A DNA stretch of 60,592 bases from Flagellimonas abyssi (GTDB taxonomy: Bacteria; Bacteroidota; Bacteroidia; Flavobacteriales; Flavobacteriaceae). A model generated the notes under the pieces. That model was not told where the DNA came from. It saw nothing but the letters and a program-made list of their open reading frames with translations, and did not search any database. A program made the translations under genes and the position numbers. Location of the stretch: NCBI RefSeq assembly GCF_019457905.1, contig NZ_JAHZSV010000032.1, positions 1 to 60,592 on the forward strand, in the 5' to 3' direction. The stretch's first letter is position 1; each line of letters opens with the position of its first letter. Positions 17,507 through 25,505 of this stretch are shown here, in pieces.

Positions 17507-17981
17507 AAGGAGGTATTTTAACAAATTGATAAAATCAACCCATTGAGGTGTTGAATTTGTAAAAATTTATCTATGTTTTTTGTAGGAGAACTATAATCAA
17601 GATACATAGATTTTATCGTTTACTAAAATTTCACGGATATATTTGGTTTTAAAATGAGGTGGTTTCAAGTATTTTGAAAGAACCGATATAGTCTATTTTT
17701 ATATGCGATCACCTATTGCCGTTGAGGTGGGCTATAATTGGAATTGGTAATGTCCAAAGAGGTATTTGATGTTTTTTTATACTGATATTCAAGATTTCCC
17801 AATGCAGGTCATCGAATCTTTCTTTTGTTCATCCACTTCAATTAAAAACACTATCCTAAACCAAGCACCTTTAAGTAAGTACATTGATTTACTTTAATTC
17901 CAGTTTAACATTTTATTATACAACGTTTTGGTGAGGGAATCTGTTCCTTTGTATATTTTCGATTCATAATACATTTAGCGT
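17507..17981. other. intergenic region upstream of terC and of the Cache kinase
   Basis: About 475 AT-rich bases between divergent genes. A perfect TAnnTTTG element (TATATTTG) on the plus strand lies at 17638-17645, over 300 bases upstream of terC. It could start a long leader or an unannotated small RNA. I see no convincing ORF or stable hairpin here. Confidence 0.4.
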
Positions 17982-18932
17982 ATGACGGTTTGGATTATCT
18001 TCCTGTTGGGCATTCTTGTTTTTTTAGCTTTGGATTTGGGAGTTTTCAATAAAAATGCCCACGTGATAAGCGTTAGGGAGGCATCAATATGGACTGCGGT
18101 CTGGGTTTCTTTGTCCATGCTGTTCTCGGGAGTTATCTATTGGCTATACAATACCGGTAAAATAGATAATGTTGATGGCCTCGAACCCATGGAAGCCACA
18201 ATAGATTACATTACCGGCTACCTTATTGAGCTTTCTTTGAGCATTGACAACATTTTTGTTATTGCGGTAATTTTCACTTCCTTTCAAATACCACAAAAGT
18301 ATCAGCACCGTGTGTTGTTCTGGGGGATTCTGGGTGCCATAGTTTTTAGGGCCCTAATGATATTTTTTGGAGTGGCGCTCATCAAAAAATTCAGTTTCAC
18401 GACCTATATTTTTGGAGCGTTTTTAATATTTACTGCCATAAGAATGGTCGTTTCCAAAGAAAAGCCCTTCGAACCCAAAAAATCTTTCATTTATCGGAAT
18501 CTTCGAAAGATCATGCCCATCACCTCACACATGGATGGACAAAAGTTTTTTGTGAAACTACGTCACATTACGGCGGCCACCCCGTTGTTCATGGCGTTGA
18601 TAATTATTGAATTCACGGATGTTTTGTTCGCCTTGGACAGCGTTCCGGCTATATTGGCCATTACATCCGACCCTTTTTTGGTGTTCAGTTCAAATATATT
18701 TGCCATTTTGGGTCTTAGGTCCATGTACTTCTTTTTGGCTCACATGATCAATAAGTTCCAATACCTTAAATATAGTTTGGTCGCTATCTTAAGTTTTGTG
18801 GGGCTTAAAATGATTTTGGCTCACCATATTGTATTTCCAAAATGGATTTCCTTGGGCTTTATAGCTTTGGCTCTTTTTCTGGGTGTTTTGGTATCGTGGC
18901 TTAGGCAGGACAAGACAAGCCTGGACAAATGA
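17982..18932 (+). CDS. terC: TerC/Alx-family integral membrane protein
   Basis: 316 residues with about nine hydrophobic helices. Family hallmarks are visible: WIIFLLGILVFLALDLGVFN at the start with the conserved Asp, ELSLSIDNIFVIAVIF with the acidic E-x5-DN pair in a helix, ITAATPLFMALIIIEFTDVLFALDSVPAILAI with further acidic membrane residues, and NIFAILGLRSMYFFL. TerC proteins are linked to tellurite resistance and manganese export, and in some bacteria to metalation of exported proteins. The substrate is not determinable here. The gene is followed by a bidirectional terminator shared with the convergent csbD-like gene. Confidence 0.9.
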   Translation: MTVWIIFLLGILVFLALDLGVFNKNAHVISVREASIWTAVWVSLSMLFSGVIYWLYNTGKIDNVDGLEPMEATIDYITGYLIELSLSIDNIFVIAVIFTSFQIPQKYQHRVLFWGILGAIVFRALMIFFGVALIKKFSFTTYIFGAFLIFTAIRMVVSKEKPFEPKKSFIYRNLRKIMPITSHMDGQKFFVKLRHITAATPLFMALIIIEFTDVLFALDSVPAILAITSDPFLVFSSNIFAILGLRSMYFFLAHMINKFQYLKYSLVAILSFVGLKMILAHHIVFPKWISLGFIALALFLGVLVSWLRQDKTSLDK

Positions 18933-18960
18933 TGCAAAACATAGGAAATATTGACCCATA

Positions 18961-18993
18961 AAAAAAAGCCCTCAAAATTTTGAGGGCTTTTTT
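18961..18993. terminator. bidirectional Rho-independent terminator between terC and the CsbD gene
   Basis: A perfect 10-bp palindromic stem GCCCTCAAAA / TTTTGAGGGC (18968-18987) flanked by A on the left and T on the right, so it can act on both strands. It sits between convergent genes. Confidence 0.9.
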
Positions 18994-19011
18994 ATGGAAA
19001 ACCGGTTTAAC

Positions 19012-19197
19012 CTATAATTTTTCGATTTCCTTTTTCAAAGCTTCTTTGGAATTTCCTGTCTTTTCTTGAAGTCTTCCCAACATTTGGTCAAACTTTCCTT
19101 CAGAATATTTCAGGTCGTCATCAGTAAGCTCACCATATTTTTCTTTGAACTTTCCTTTTACCTGTTTCCACTTGCCTTCTAATTGATCGTTGTTCAT
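19012..19197 (-). CDS. CsbD-family general stress protein
   Basis: 61 residues with the CsbD pattern: MNNDQLEGKWKQVKGKFKEK followed by YGELTDDDLKYSEGKFDQMLGRLQ. The family is a small soluble helical protein strongly induced by general, osmotic or phosphate stress; its biochemical role is unknown. Length equals the usual size. It lies convergent to terC, in a run of stress-linked genes. Confidence 0.92.
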   Translation of the reverse strand: MNNDQLEGKWKQVKGKFKEKYGELTDDDLKYSEGKFDQMLGRLQEKTGNSKEALKKEIEKL

Positions 19198-19437
19198 ATC
19201 TGTAAAATTTTAAATTAATAATTATACATCCAATGTATTTCTTTCCATCGCGGGAGATCACCTCGGAAACTTAAAATATTGACGCAATCAAAAGTTTGAT
19301 CTTTTTTACGGTTATCAAGGATTGATTATGCCTATAAAGACAATAAAAAAGTCAAATGGGGCAAGCATACCCACTTGATTTTTTAAATTTTGAAAAGGTC
19401 AGGTATTAAATCTTATAACAAATCAAAAATTAGTGTT

Positions 19438-19677
19438 ATGCCAAATCCACAAATAAAAAATGAAGAACAGTATGAAGCTCTGAGGGATAAGGGCTACAGT
19501 AAAGAAAAGTCGGCCCGGATTGCAAATACACCGGATTCAGGAAAAAAAGGAGGGAAAGCAAGCCCTTATGAAGAATGGACCAAGCAAGAACTATATAAAA
19601 AGGCCAAGATGGTAGGTATAGAAGGCCGTTCCAAAATGTCAAAAAAAGAGCTCATAGGTGCTTTGAGAAACCACTGA
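19438..19677 (+). CDS. small Rho N-terminal-like / DUF7218-type protein
   Basis: The ATG at 19438 gives 79 residues starting MPNPQIKNEEQYEALRDKGY, a common opening for this family. An in-frame start at 19390 would add 16 residues without conservation. The second half, WTKQELYKKAKMVGIEGRSK then MSKKELIGALRNH, is a Rho-N/SAP-like helix-extended-helix that often binds nucleic acid. The middle KSARIANTPDSGKKGGKAS is flexible and basic. Homologues usually sit among stress genes, as here. It may share a transcript with the AI-2E-type permease 28 bases downstream. Confidence 0.78.
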   Translation: MPNPQIKNEEQYEALRDKGYSKEKSARIANTPDSGKKGGKASPYEEWTKQELYKKAKMVGIEGRSKMSKKELIGALRNH

Positions 19678-19705
19678 TAAAAGCGATTTCAATTTAAATA
19701 AGTTT

Positions 19706-20722
19706 ATGAAATATATCCACCCAAAAATAATCCGCCAGATTTTTATTCTCCTTTTAATTTTATTGATCGGAGGGTTGATCATGTTGGAAATGGCGCCCTA
19801 TTTTTCGGGAGTACTCGGAACAATTACGTTGTTTGTATTATTGAAAAAGCCAATGAAAAAATTGGTAGGCAAAGGATGGAATCCAGTACTCTCTGCCAGT
19901 TTGCTAATGGTAATGTCCTTTTTTATTATACTGTTGCCGATTTCGGGGGCCTTGCTAATGTTGGGAAACAAAATCAGTAAGGCGTTGGATAATTCGGAAA
20001 AGCTCACATCCATTATAAAATCGCAAATACAGTATTTTGAAAATCTAGTGGGGTACAAGTTCAGCTCACAAGTAGATGCTTCTGCCGTATCTGAATGGCT
20101 GTCGGGAAGTCTGCAAGGTTTTGTGGGGGGTACCTTCAATACCGCAATCGCCATATCCATAATGTATTTTCTTCTGTATTACATGCTTACCAATCAAAAA
20201 AAACTTTACAAATCTCTTTTTGATTATGTTCCCATAAGCAACAAGAACCTAACGATTATTGGAGAGGAAATACGGGATATTGTCAAAGCAAATACATTGG
20301 GAATCCCATTGGTGGCTTTGGCCCAAGGAGTTGTTGCTTTGATCGGTTTCTTGATATTTGGAATCGAAAACCCATTTTTTTGGGCTCTCATGGTTACCAT
20401 TGGCTCAATGATTCCCTTTGTAGGTAATTTTTTAGGAACCCTTCCGGTCTTTATACTCTCCCTGAGCAATGGGCAAACCTTTCAAGCTTGGGGGATTCTG
20501 ATATATGGGATTGTTGTGGTAGGCTTAACGGACAACATCATCAGATTGTACGTGCTCAAAAAACTGGACGATGTGCACCCGCTGATCACTTTGATAGGGG
20601 TTATTGTGGGAATACCGCTGTTTGGATTCATAGGCCTGGTTTTTGGCCCTTTGCTAATCAATCTGTTTTTAGTAATCGTAAGGATTTACAAAAGGGAGTA
20701 TGGTAAAGAAGATGTTCAATAA
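19706..20722 (+). CDS. AI-2E family transporter (PerM/TqsA-type membrane protein)
   Basis: 338 residues with about eight membrane helices. N-terminal pair: IFILLLILLIGGLIML and FSGVLGTITLFVLLKKPMKK. A soluble stretch follows (residues 90-140), then a C-terminal helix bundle including PFFWALMVTIGSMIPFVGNF and the GVIVGIPLFGFIGLVFGPLL block typical of PF01594. The family includes TqsA (autoinducer-2 exporter) and sodium/proton antiporters, so the substrate is not deducible. No quorum-sensing gene is nearby; the context is stress-related. Confidence 0.88.
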   Translation: MKYIHPKIIRQIFILLLILLIGGLIMLEMAPYFSGVLGTITLFVLLKKPMKKLVGKGWNPVLSASLLMVMSFFIILLPISGALLMLGNKISKALDNSEKLTSIIKSQIQYFENLVGYKFSSQVDASAVSEWLSGSLQGFVGGTFNTAIAISIMYFLLYYMLTNQKKLYKSLFDYVPISNKNLTIIGEEIRDIVKANTLGIPLVALAQGVVALIGFLIFGIENPFFWALMVTIGSMIPFVGNFLGTLPVFILSLSNGQTFQAWGILIYGIVVVGLTDNIIRLYVLKKLDDVHPLITLIGVIVGIPLFGFIGLVFGPLLINLFLVIVRIYKREYGKEDVQ

Positions 20723-20862
20723 CGTGATGGCAAAAGATTGATTGAACTTGATTTTGTTCAAAAAAGACCGATGGGATTTCTTTAATGCAATAGCGTCAAA
20801 ATAATAAGGTTTAGCAACAACTGATCTGAATTGATAAAAGTATACTTAAATAAAAAAGAGCA

Positions 20863-21471
20863 ATGAAAAAAGAATTGGAACAAATCAGACTAGGTAAAAT
20901 AGCGGATACCGATCACGAAATTTTTGCTTTGTTAAAGCAAAGATATAGCCCCAGAACATTTAGGGAAGAGAAAATTAAAAAAGGCCAATTGAATCAACTT
21001 TTTGAAGCTGCACGATGGTCCGCCAGTTCAAATAATTTGCAACCATGGCGATTCATTTATGCCGAAAAAGGCTCTGAAGCTTTTGAAAAGATTGTAGATT
21101 GCTTAAGTGATTTTAACAAGAAATGGGCTCCAGAAGCCCCTTTGCTAATGTTGGCCATTTACAAAGAAACAACGGATGAAGGAAAAGAAAACTTCCATGC
21201 GCTGCACGATTTGGGGCTTTGCTTGGGCAGTATGTCCGTACAAGCCCAATATTTGGATATAGGACTGCACCACATGGCCGGTGTGGATTGGAAAAAAGCC
21301 GAGAAAGAATTCAATGTGCCGGACGGATACCATGTTTCATCCGCTATTGCTGTAGGATATTATGGTGGACAACTGGATAAGCTGCCCAAAAAACTTCAGG
21401 AAAGCGAGCAGGCCGACCGACAAAGAATACCCCAAGAAGACTTTGTATTTAAAGAAGTTTGGGAAAGTTGA
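20863..21471 (+). CDS. nitroreductase-family FMN oxidoreductase
   Basis: 202 residues with the nitroreductase fold pattern: RYSPRTFREEKIKKGQL near residue 27-43 (FMN phosphate-binding Arg/Ser), AARWSASSNNLQPWRFIY, an Ala-rich helix with DLGLCLGSMSVQAQYLDIG in the dimer core, and SSAIAVGYYGG near the C-terminus. These enzymes use FMN and NAD(P)H to reduce nitro compounds, quinones or other electrophiles; the natural substrate is unknown. The ATG at 20863 fits the family length. It stands alone, with a 140-base upstream gap. Confidence 0.88.
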   Translation: MKKELEQIRLGKIADTDHEIFALLKQRYSPRTFREEKIKKGQLNQLFEAARWSASSNNLQPWRFIYAEKGSEAFEKIVDCLSDFNKKWAPEAPLLMLAIYKETTDEGKENFHALHDLGLCLGSMSVQAQYLDIGLHHMAGVDWKKAEKEFNVPDGYHVSSAIAVGYYGGQLDKLPKKLQESEQADRQRIPQEDFVFKEVWES

Positions 21472-21518
21472 ATCCAGGTTCAGCCGACCAAAGGTAAAAC
21501 ATTATACCAGTACAATGC

Positions 21519-21719
21519 CTAGGAAGCAAAGTCCGGTGTTTCAAAAAAGAGCCCCGAAAGAACAATTCCAAATATGATGAGTATGAGTATAGCCAATATG
21601 ATTACAAATCCTAGTTTGGTAATACCACTTTTTTGGAAAATATAGTTTCGTTTGGGGCTGTTTTCATCTTTAACCAGTTCCGTATTTTCTTGAGGCTGTT
21701 TTTGATCTTTCTTATTCAT
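21519..21719 (-). CDS. small single-span membrane protein
   Basis: 66 residues: a polar Lys/Glu/Asn-rich N-terminus (residues 1-33, rich in Q, N, E, K) and one strong membrane helix LGFVIILAILILIIFGIVLS (about 37-56), then a short tail FFETPDFAS. The composition and single helix make it a plausible real gene. I know no family. It is convergent with the nitroreductase gene (47 bases between stops). Confidence 0.55.
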   Translation of the reverse strand: MNKKDQKQPQENTELVKDENSPKRNYIFQKSGITKLGFVIILAILILIIFGIVLSGLFFETPDFAS

Positions 21720-22034
21720 AATGAGTCATCTTAAAGTTGATGGCTAGGTTATTCCAATGATTAATCATTGGTTGGGTGAAACTATAGGTTTTTATTTTTT
21801 TGCCTTAGCATATTCAAAAAAAATATTGACTCAAAAAGTGGAGGTCAACCCCTGTGCTTCCATTAAGACAGCAATGGGCATGTTTTTGTGTTCTTTGTAC
21901 AGATATGTTGATCAAATGGGTCAACAATCATTTTTTCTGAGATAGTCGCTGAACTTTATTTTGAAGTATCTTTAGTTATAAGGATGAATTCTTACTCCCC
22001 CCGATAAAGCCATCCCCCTTAAAATCAAAAGTAA
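21720..22034. other. intergenic region, no supported gene
   Basis: About 315 bases between the small membrane-protein gene and the DUF2383 gene. A 62-codon open frame on the plus strand (21757-21945) has no protein-like composition and is not called. Promoters of the two divergent genes should lie here. Confidence 0.4.
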
Positions 22035-22475
22035 ATGAACTATTCTCGATCACTGGGGAAGAAACTCAATAATCTTCTGGAAAAAATATATATTTCTGAA
22101 AATGAGTTTGAAAGGGCGGGGAAATTAGCCGATAGTCCCTCTTTAAAAAACTTTTTTTTCGATAAGGCCAAGGAACGCTGTCATTTTGGGCATGAACTGA
22201 AAATAGAGATGATGAAGTTCAATCAAGAAATAAGGGAAAACGTAGGCTCCGCAGGAACATTGCAACAGGGATGGATGGATTTTTCCATAAACAGGAACGA
22301 GCCTATGTTTGTAGGAGCCATAGAAGCCGAGGGAGCAACGCTTGATAGTTATAGAATGGTATTGCAGGAAATAGATCTGCCTTCCAGTGTAGAGGTAATC
22401 ATTCGCCAACAAATGAACAAAATCTCCAATGACTTGAACATCATAAAAAGATTGGGAAAGATTGCACAATCATAA
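22035..22475 (+). CDS. DUF2383 / ferritin-like four-helix bundle protein
   Basis: 146 residues, all helical: residues 5-40 (SLGKKLNNLLEKIYISENEF), 45-70 (LKNFFFDKAKERCHFGHELK), a middle helix containing MFVGAIEAEGATLDSYRMVL and a last helix VIIRQQMNKISNDLNIIKRL. This spacing matches the PA2169/DUF2383 family, a ferritin-like fold found with stress genes in Bacteroidota. Glu residues for a di-metal site are not clearly complete here, so metal binding is uncertain. It is convergent with the AraC gene at 22512. Confidence 0.8.
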   Translation: MNYSRSLGKKLNNLLEKIYISENEFERAGKLADSPSLKNFFFDKAKERCHFGHELKIEMMKFNQEIRENVGSAGTLQQGWMDFSINRNEPMFVGAIEAEGATLDSYRMVLQEIDLPSSVEVIIRQQMNKISNDLNIIKRLGKIAQS

Positions 22476-22511
22476 AAACTGTACAAGTAAAGATTAAATC
22501 AAAATAGAAAA

Positions 22512-23543
22512 TTATTTTGAATGGCCATTTTTGACCTGAGTGTGATATTCCTTTGGTGTGATATTGTACTTTTCCTTAAAGAGCTTGGAAAGATAGCTTC
22601 TGGAATTTATCCCTACCTTATAACTTATTTCAGTAATGTTCATGTCGGTATTTTCCAGGTATTCTTTGGTCTTTTCAATCCTGTAATTTCGGATGTATTC
22701 GTTTACCGATGCATTGTAAAGCTTTTTAAACCCAAGTTGCAATGTGGTTTGGTTCAATCCCACTCTTTTGGCCAAACTAACAATATTGTCCATTCTGTTT
22801 AGCTCATCATGGATTATTTCTGCAGCTTTTTCAATTTTGGATAGGGTGGCCTGTCTGAGTATTTTATGTTCTCCAGACCCGTTCAGGTCATCTAGATACT
22901 GTTGTAACTGATGTGAAAGTATTTCATATGCCTTGCCTTCCTGATATACAGTCTTCATAAAATCAGTTAGATCACACTCTGTAAATTCTTCCATAAACTT
23001 TGCAATTTCCAGACTGTAATGGGATTTGTGATAAAACAGTTGGGTACCGTTCAGATCGCGGAAGAGATCCATTAAATCTGTATTCATTTCAGGAAGGAAC
23101 TCACTGATCTTATCCTCAAAAAGTTTCCTGTTGATCTCCAAACTATAAACACAAATGGGTTGATTGGCCGGAAAACGGAATATATGGTTATTGTGTGGCG
23201 TGCTCGATAAAATAGCGTTCTCCAATCGTTGTATTTCATGCTCCCCATCGATTTCATCGAACCTGTGCACAATAGGGGATTCCCTGTTAAAAATAAGTTT
23301 TAAAGGGTGTACCAATCCTTTTTTGAATTCCAGTACCAGTTCTTTTTTTAGTTGGCAATCAAATTCCAAAACGCCCACTCCGTTTTCAAAACAAGTGCCC
23401 TTAACGAACCCTGAACCCAATTTGGAGGGTAAACGTAGGCAGTGTTCGTTGTTTTCTTCCTCGACATCTATTTTAAGGTTATCGGCCAGATCATTGATCA
23501 ATTGTTTGGTGTCCGTATCACGTATTTCAAATGTAACGCTCAT
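22512..23543 (-). CDS. AraC-family transcription regulator with uncharacterised N-terminal sensor domain (copy A)
   Basis: 343 residues. The C-terminal 100 residues carry two AraC helix-turn-helix motifs: NIVSLAKRVGLNQTTLQLGF with LYNASVNEYIRNYRIEK, then NITEISYKVGINSRSYLSKL and FKEKYNITPKEYH. The N-terminal 220 residues form a beta-rich domain beginning with a segment (LRLPSKLGSGFVKGTCFENG) that is clearly related to the AraC protein at 27873 (ILEIDNPLGQGLIKGISFKG). The effector is unknown. It faces the stress genes and shares its upstream region with the small gene at 23739. These two AraC proteins bracket the kinase/CheY set. Confidence 0.87.
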   Translation of the reverse strand: MSVTFEIRDTDTKQLINDLADNLKIDVEEENNEHCLRLPSKLGSGFVKGTCFENGVGVLEFDCQLKKELVLEFKKGLVHPLKLIFNRESPIVHRFDEIDGEHEIQRLENAILSSTPHNNHIFRFPANQPICVYSLEINRKLFEDKISEFLPEMNTDLMDLFRDLNGTQLFYHKSHYSLEIAKFMEEFTECDLTDFMKTVYQEGKAYEILSHQLQQYLDDLNGSGEHKILRQATLSKIEKAAEIIHDELNRMDNIVSLAKRVGLNQTTLQLGFKKLYNASVNEYIRNYRIEKTKEYLENTDMNITEISYKVGINSRSYLSKLFKEKYNITPKEYHTQVKNGHSK

Positions 23544-23738
23544 TGCTATAATCTATAAGACAGTAGGCTATGGCCGGGCTATGATCAACTTGTAAAAAGA
23601 AGATTGCCAAAGACACTATTATTTAGTTTTAAACTGTTAATTACGTATATTTTTCAGTTATGTGCCAATTTTATTTTTAAATGGGTCAAGAATGTTAGGT
23701 AATGTGTCAACCAAAATAGTTGTATTTCCCCATATTTG

Positions 23739-24092
23739 ATGAAAATAGCATCAGGGATGGAAAATGAAAACGCAAAGCACGAAAAGGATTATATAAAAGC
23801 ATATCAAGAAAAGGGATATACTGCCAATTTTAGGTTCGAGGAAGGAAAACTGATTGCTTCCAATTCTAAAACAACCTATTCCCCGGAAGACATCCATATT
23901 GTTGCCGACCATCGTTATGAAGGTATGAGCAACCCGTCGGACATGTCAATTTTATATGTTTTGGAAACCAATGATGGAAAAAAAGGAACCTATTTATTAG
24001 GGTATGGTCCCAATGCCGATTTGGATGCAGCCGAATTCTTTAAGGCCATTCCCGATGAGAATGTTTCCGATAAGGCAAGCATTGATTCTTGA
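23739..24092 (+). CDS. small conserved Bacteroidota protein (often mislabelled phosphoribosylpyrophosphate synthetase)
   Basis: 117 residues from the ATG at 23739; a second ATG at 23757 (MENENAKH) is about equally good. The sequence pattern (an N-terminal helix, GYTANFRFEEGKLIAS, YSPEDIHIVADHRYEGMSNP, DMSILYVLETNDGKKGTYL, YGPNADLD) matches a small family of about 100 residues seen widely in Flavobacteria and often given the PRPP-synthetase name without support. It carries no PRPP-binding motif. Function unknown. It is divergent from the AraC gene. Confidence 0.72.
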   Translation: MKIASGMENENAKHEKDYIKAYQEKGYTANFRFEEGKLIASNSKTTYSPEDIHIVADHRYEGMSNPSDMSILYVLETNDGKKGTYLLGYGPNADLDAAEFFKAIPDENVSDKASIDS

Positions 24093-24402
24093 TTTTTCCA
24101 TTTAATAAACAACGAATCTGCAAAATTCCTTTCAAAAATTCTAGTACCCTTCTACTAGTATTTATTTTCTTCTTAACGGTAACGTGGATGTATGTTCCAT
24201 TAAACAGAGTTTTTTTTTAAGGAAAGACACTGTATTAGAGTATTGAATAGGTCATCAAGACATTCTTCCCTTCATTTATGCGGTAAGTTCAATATTGGCC
24301 AAAAACACCGCAATTGTGTTAAATAATTATTTAAATTTAGTCTATACTTGCAATGGCTTGCCCCGGCCTTAAAGAGACTTTGCCAAATTATGCAGGAGAA
24401 GG
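24093..24402. other. intergenic region upstream of the HMA-like AraC gene
   Basis: 310 AT-rich bases. It holds a short inverted repeat CTAGTA-N6-TACTAG at 24141-24158 that could be a regulator site or weak hairpin, and a near-consensus -7 element (TATACTTG) about 55 bases before the 24403 start. No gene is seen. Confidence 0.35.
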
Positions 24403-24966
24403 ATGAAAATTAGTGTCAAATATGATTTAAATATCACTTGTAAAACCATTTTAAAGGAGCAATTGGATAAATTGGATATTCCCCACCTGCTTCATGGTAC
24501 TGGTGAGATAGAGATAAAGCGGGCAATTTCTGATGAAGAGATGCAGGAATTGTTAAATAATTTGAATGCATATGGCATTTATGTCCTGAACGATCAGAAA
24601 ACAGCTTTGGTGCAACGAATAAAGAATACCATAAACGAGATGTTGGAAGATGACCAGTTAAAATCGCAAAAGGTCTCTGAGTACCTTGCTGATAAATTGA
24701 ACTATTCCTACACCTATCTCTCCAACCTTTTTTCTGAAACAACCTATACATCAATAGAGAATTTTGTGATTCTCAGAAAAGTCGACCATGCCAAAGACCT
24801 TATGGCCGACACCGACCTAACATTAACAGAAATAGCCTATCGTTTAAACTATAGTAGTGTAGCGCACTTGTCCGGACAGTTTAAGAAAATAACGGGATTG
24901 ACACCTACCAAGTTTCAAGAAATATTGGAAAGACGAAGAGGTACTAGAATACAACAAACTATATGA
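24403..24966 (+). CDS. AraC-type regulator with HMA/ACT-like N-terminal domain
   Basis: 187 residues. The first 70 residues (beta-alpha-beta pattern, HGTGEIEIKRAISDEEMQEL, NAYGIYVLND) match the small N-terminal domain fused to AraC helix-turn-helix in many Bacteroidota proteins; it resembles a metal-chaperone (HMA) fold, but the CxxC metal motif is absent here. Residues 80-180 are the AraC DNA-binding domain (VSEYLADKLNYSYTYLSNLF, LTEIAYRLNYSSVAHLSGQF, GLTPTKFQEIL). Its stop overlaps the start of the CheY gene (ATGA), so regulator and receiver are translationally coupled, an arrangement that suggests the three downstream genes signal together. Confidence 0.82.
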   Translation: MKISVKYDLNITCKTILKEQLDKLDIPHLLHGTGEIEIKRAISDEEMQELLNNLNAYGIYVLNDQKTALVQRIKNTINEMLEDDQLKSQKVSEYLADKLNYSYTYLSNLFSETTYTSIENFVILRKVDHAKDLMADTDLTLTEIAYRLNYSSVAHLSGQFKKITGLTPTKFQEILERRRGTRIQQTI

Positions 24967-25430
24967 ATAAATTTCCTTCCAATTCAGGCAAACAGATTTT
25001 AAATGTAGCCCTTGCCGATGATGATGAGGACGACCGCTTATTTTTTCAAGAAGCTATTGAGGATATTTCCATCCGAACAAAACTATCGTTATTGAGCGAT
25101 GGACAGGAATTGATGGACTACCTGAACCTTCCTAACATTATTCTGCCGAATTTGATTTTTTTGGACTTGAACATGCCCATTAAAAATGGAATGCAGTGTT
25201 TAAAGGAGATTCGTTCAAATCCAAAGCTCAATGATGTGTGCATTGCCATATATTCAACTTCATGTTCCGAAAACGATATCGAGGAAACTTTTGTCAATGG
25301 AGCCAATGTTTATTTGAACAAGCCCAATAACTTTAGTAAATTGAGGGATTCCATAGAGAAGGTTTTGCAGATAAACTGGCAGTACCACACCTCTAACCTC
25401 AATCGGGATAATTTTTTGTTGCGATTGTGA
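24963..25430 (+). CDS. single-domain response regulator (CheY/Rcp1-like)
   Basis: 155 residues with a lone receiver domain: acidic cluster in VALADDDEDDRLFFQEA (residues 15-31), phospho-acceptor Asp in LIFLDLNMPIKNGM near residue 69, and Lys in VYLNKPNNF. The extra acidic residues and long alpha1 are typical of Rcp1-like receivers that pair with PAS-HisKA kinases. It overlaps the AraC gene upstream and lies 75 bases before the PAS kinase gene, its likely partner. Confidence 0.87.
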   Translation: MNKFPSNSGKQILNVALADDDEDDRLFFQEAIEDISIRTKLSLLSDGQELMDYLNLPNIILPNLIFLDLNMPIKNGMQCLKEIRSNPKLNDVCIAIYSTSCSENDIEETFVNGANVYLNKPNNFSKLRDSIEKVLQINWQYHTSNLNRDNFLLRL

Positions 25431-25505
25431 TCAAAATTGAGCAGCATATGTTTTAATTATGTGCTACTTATAATAAAACCTTAAAACAGGTTACTGCAAC
25501 TACTA

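Noticed and set aside
21757..21945. 62-codon plus-strand frame after the small membrane-protein gene
   Set aside because: No recognisable motif; composition looks random and it lies in a promoter region.
23739..24092. Phosphoribosylpyrophosphate synthetase
   Set aside because: The name is attached to this small family in many records, but the protein is one third of the enzyme's size and lacks the PRPP-binding motif.
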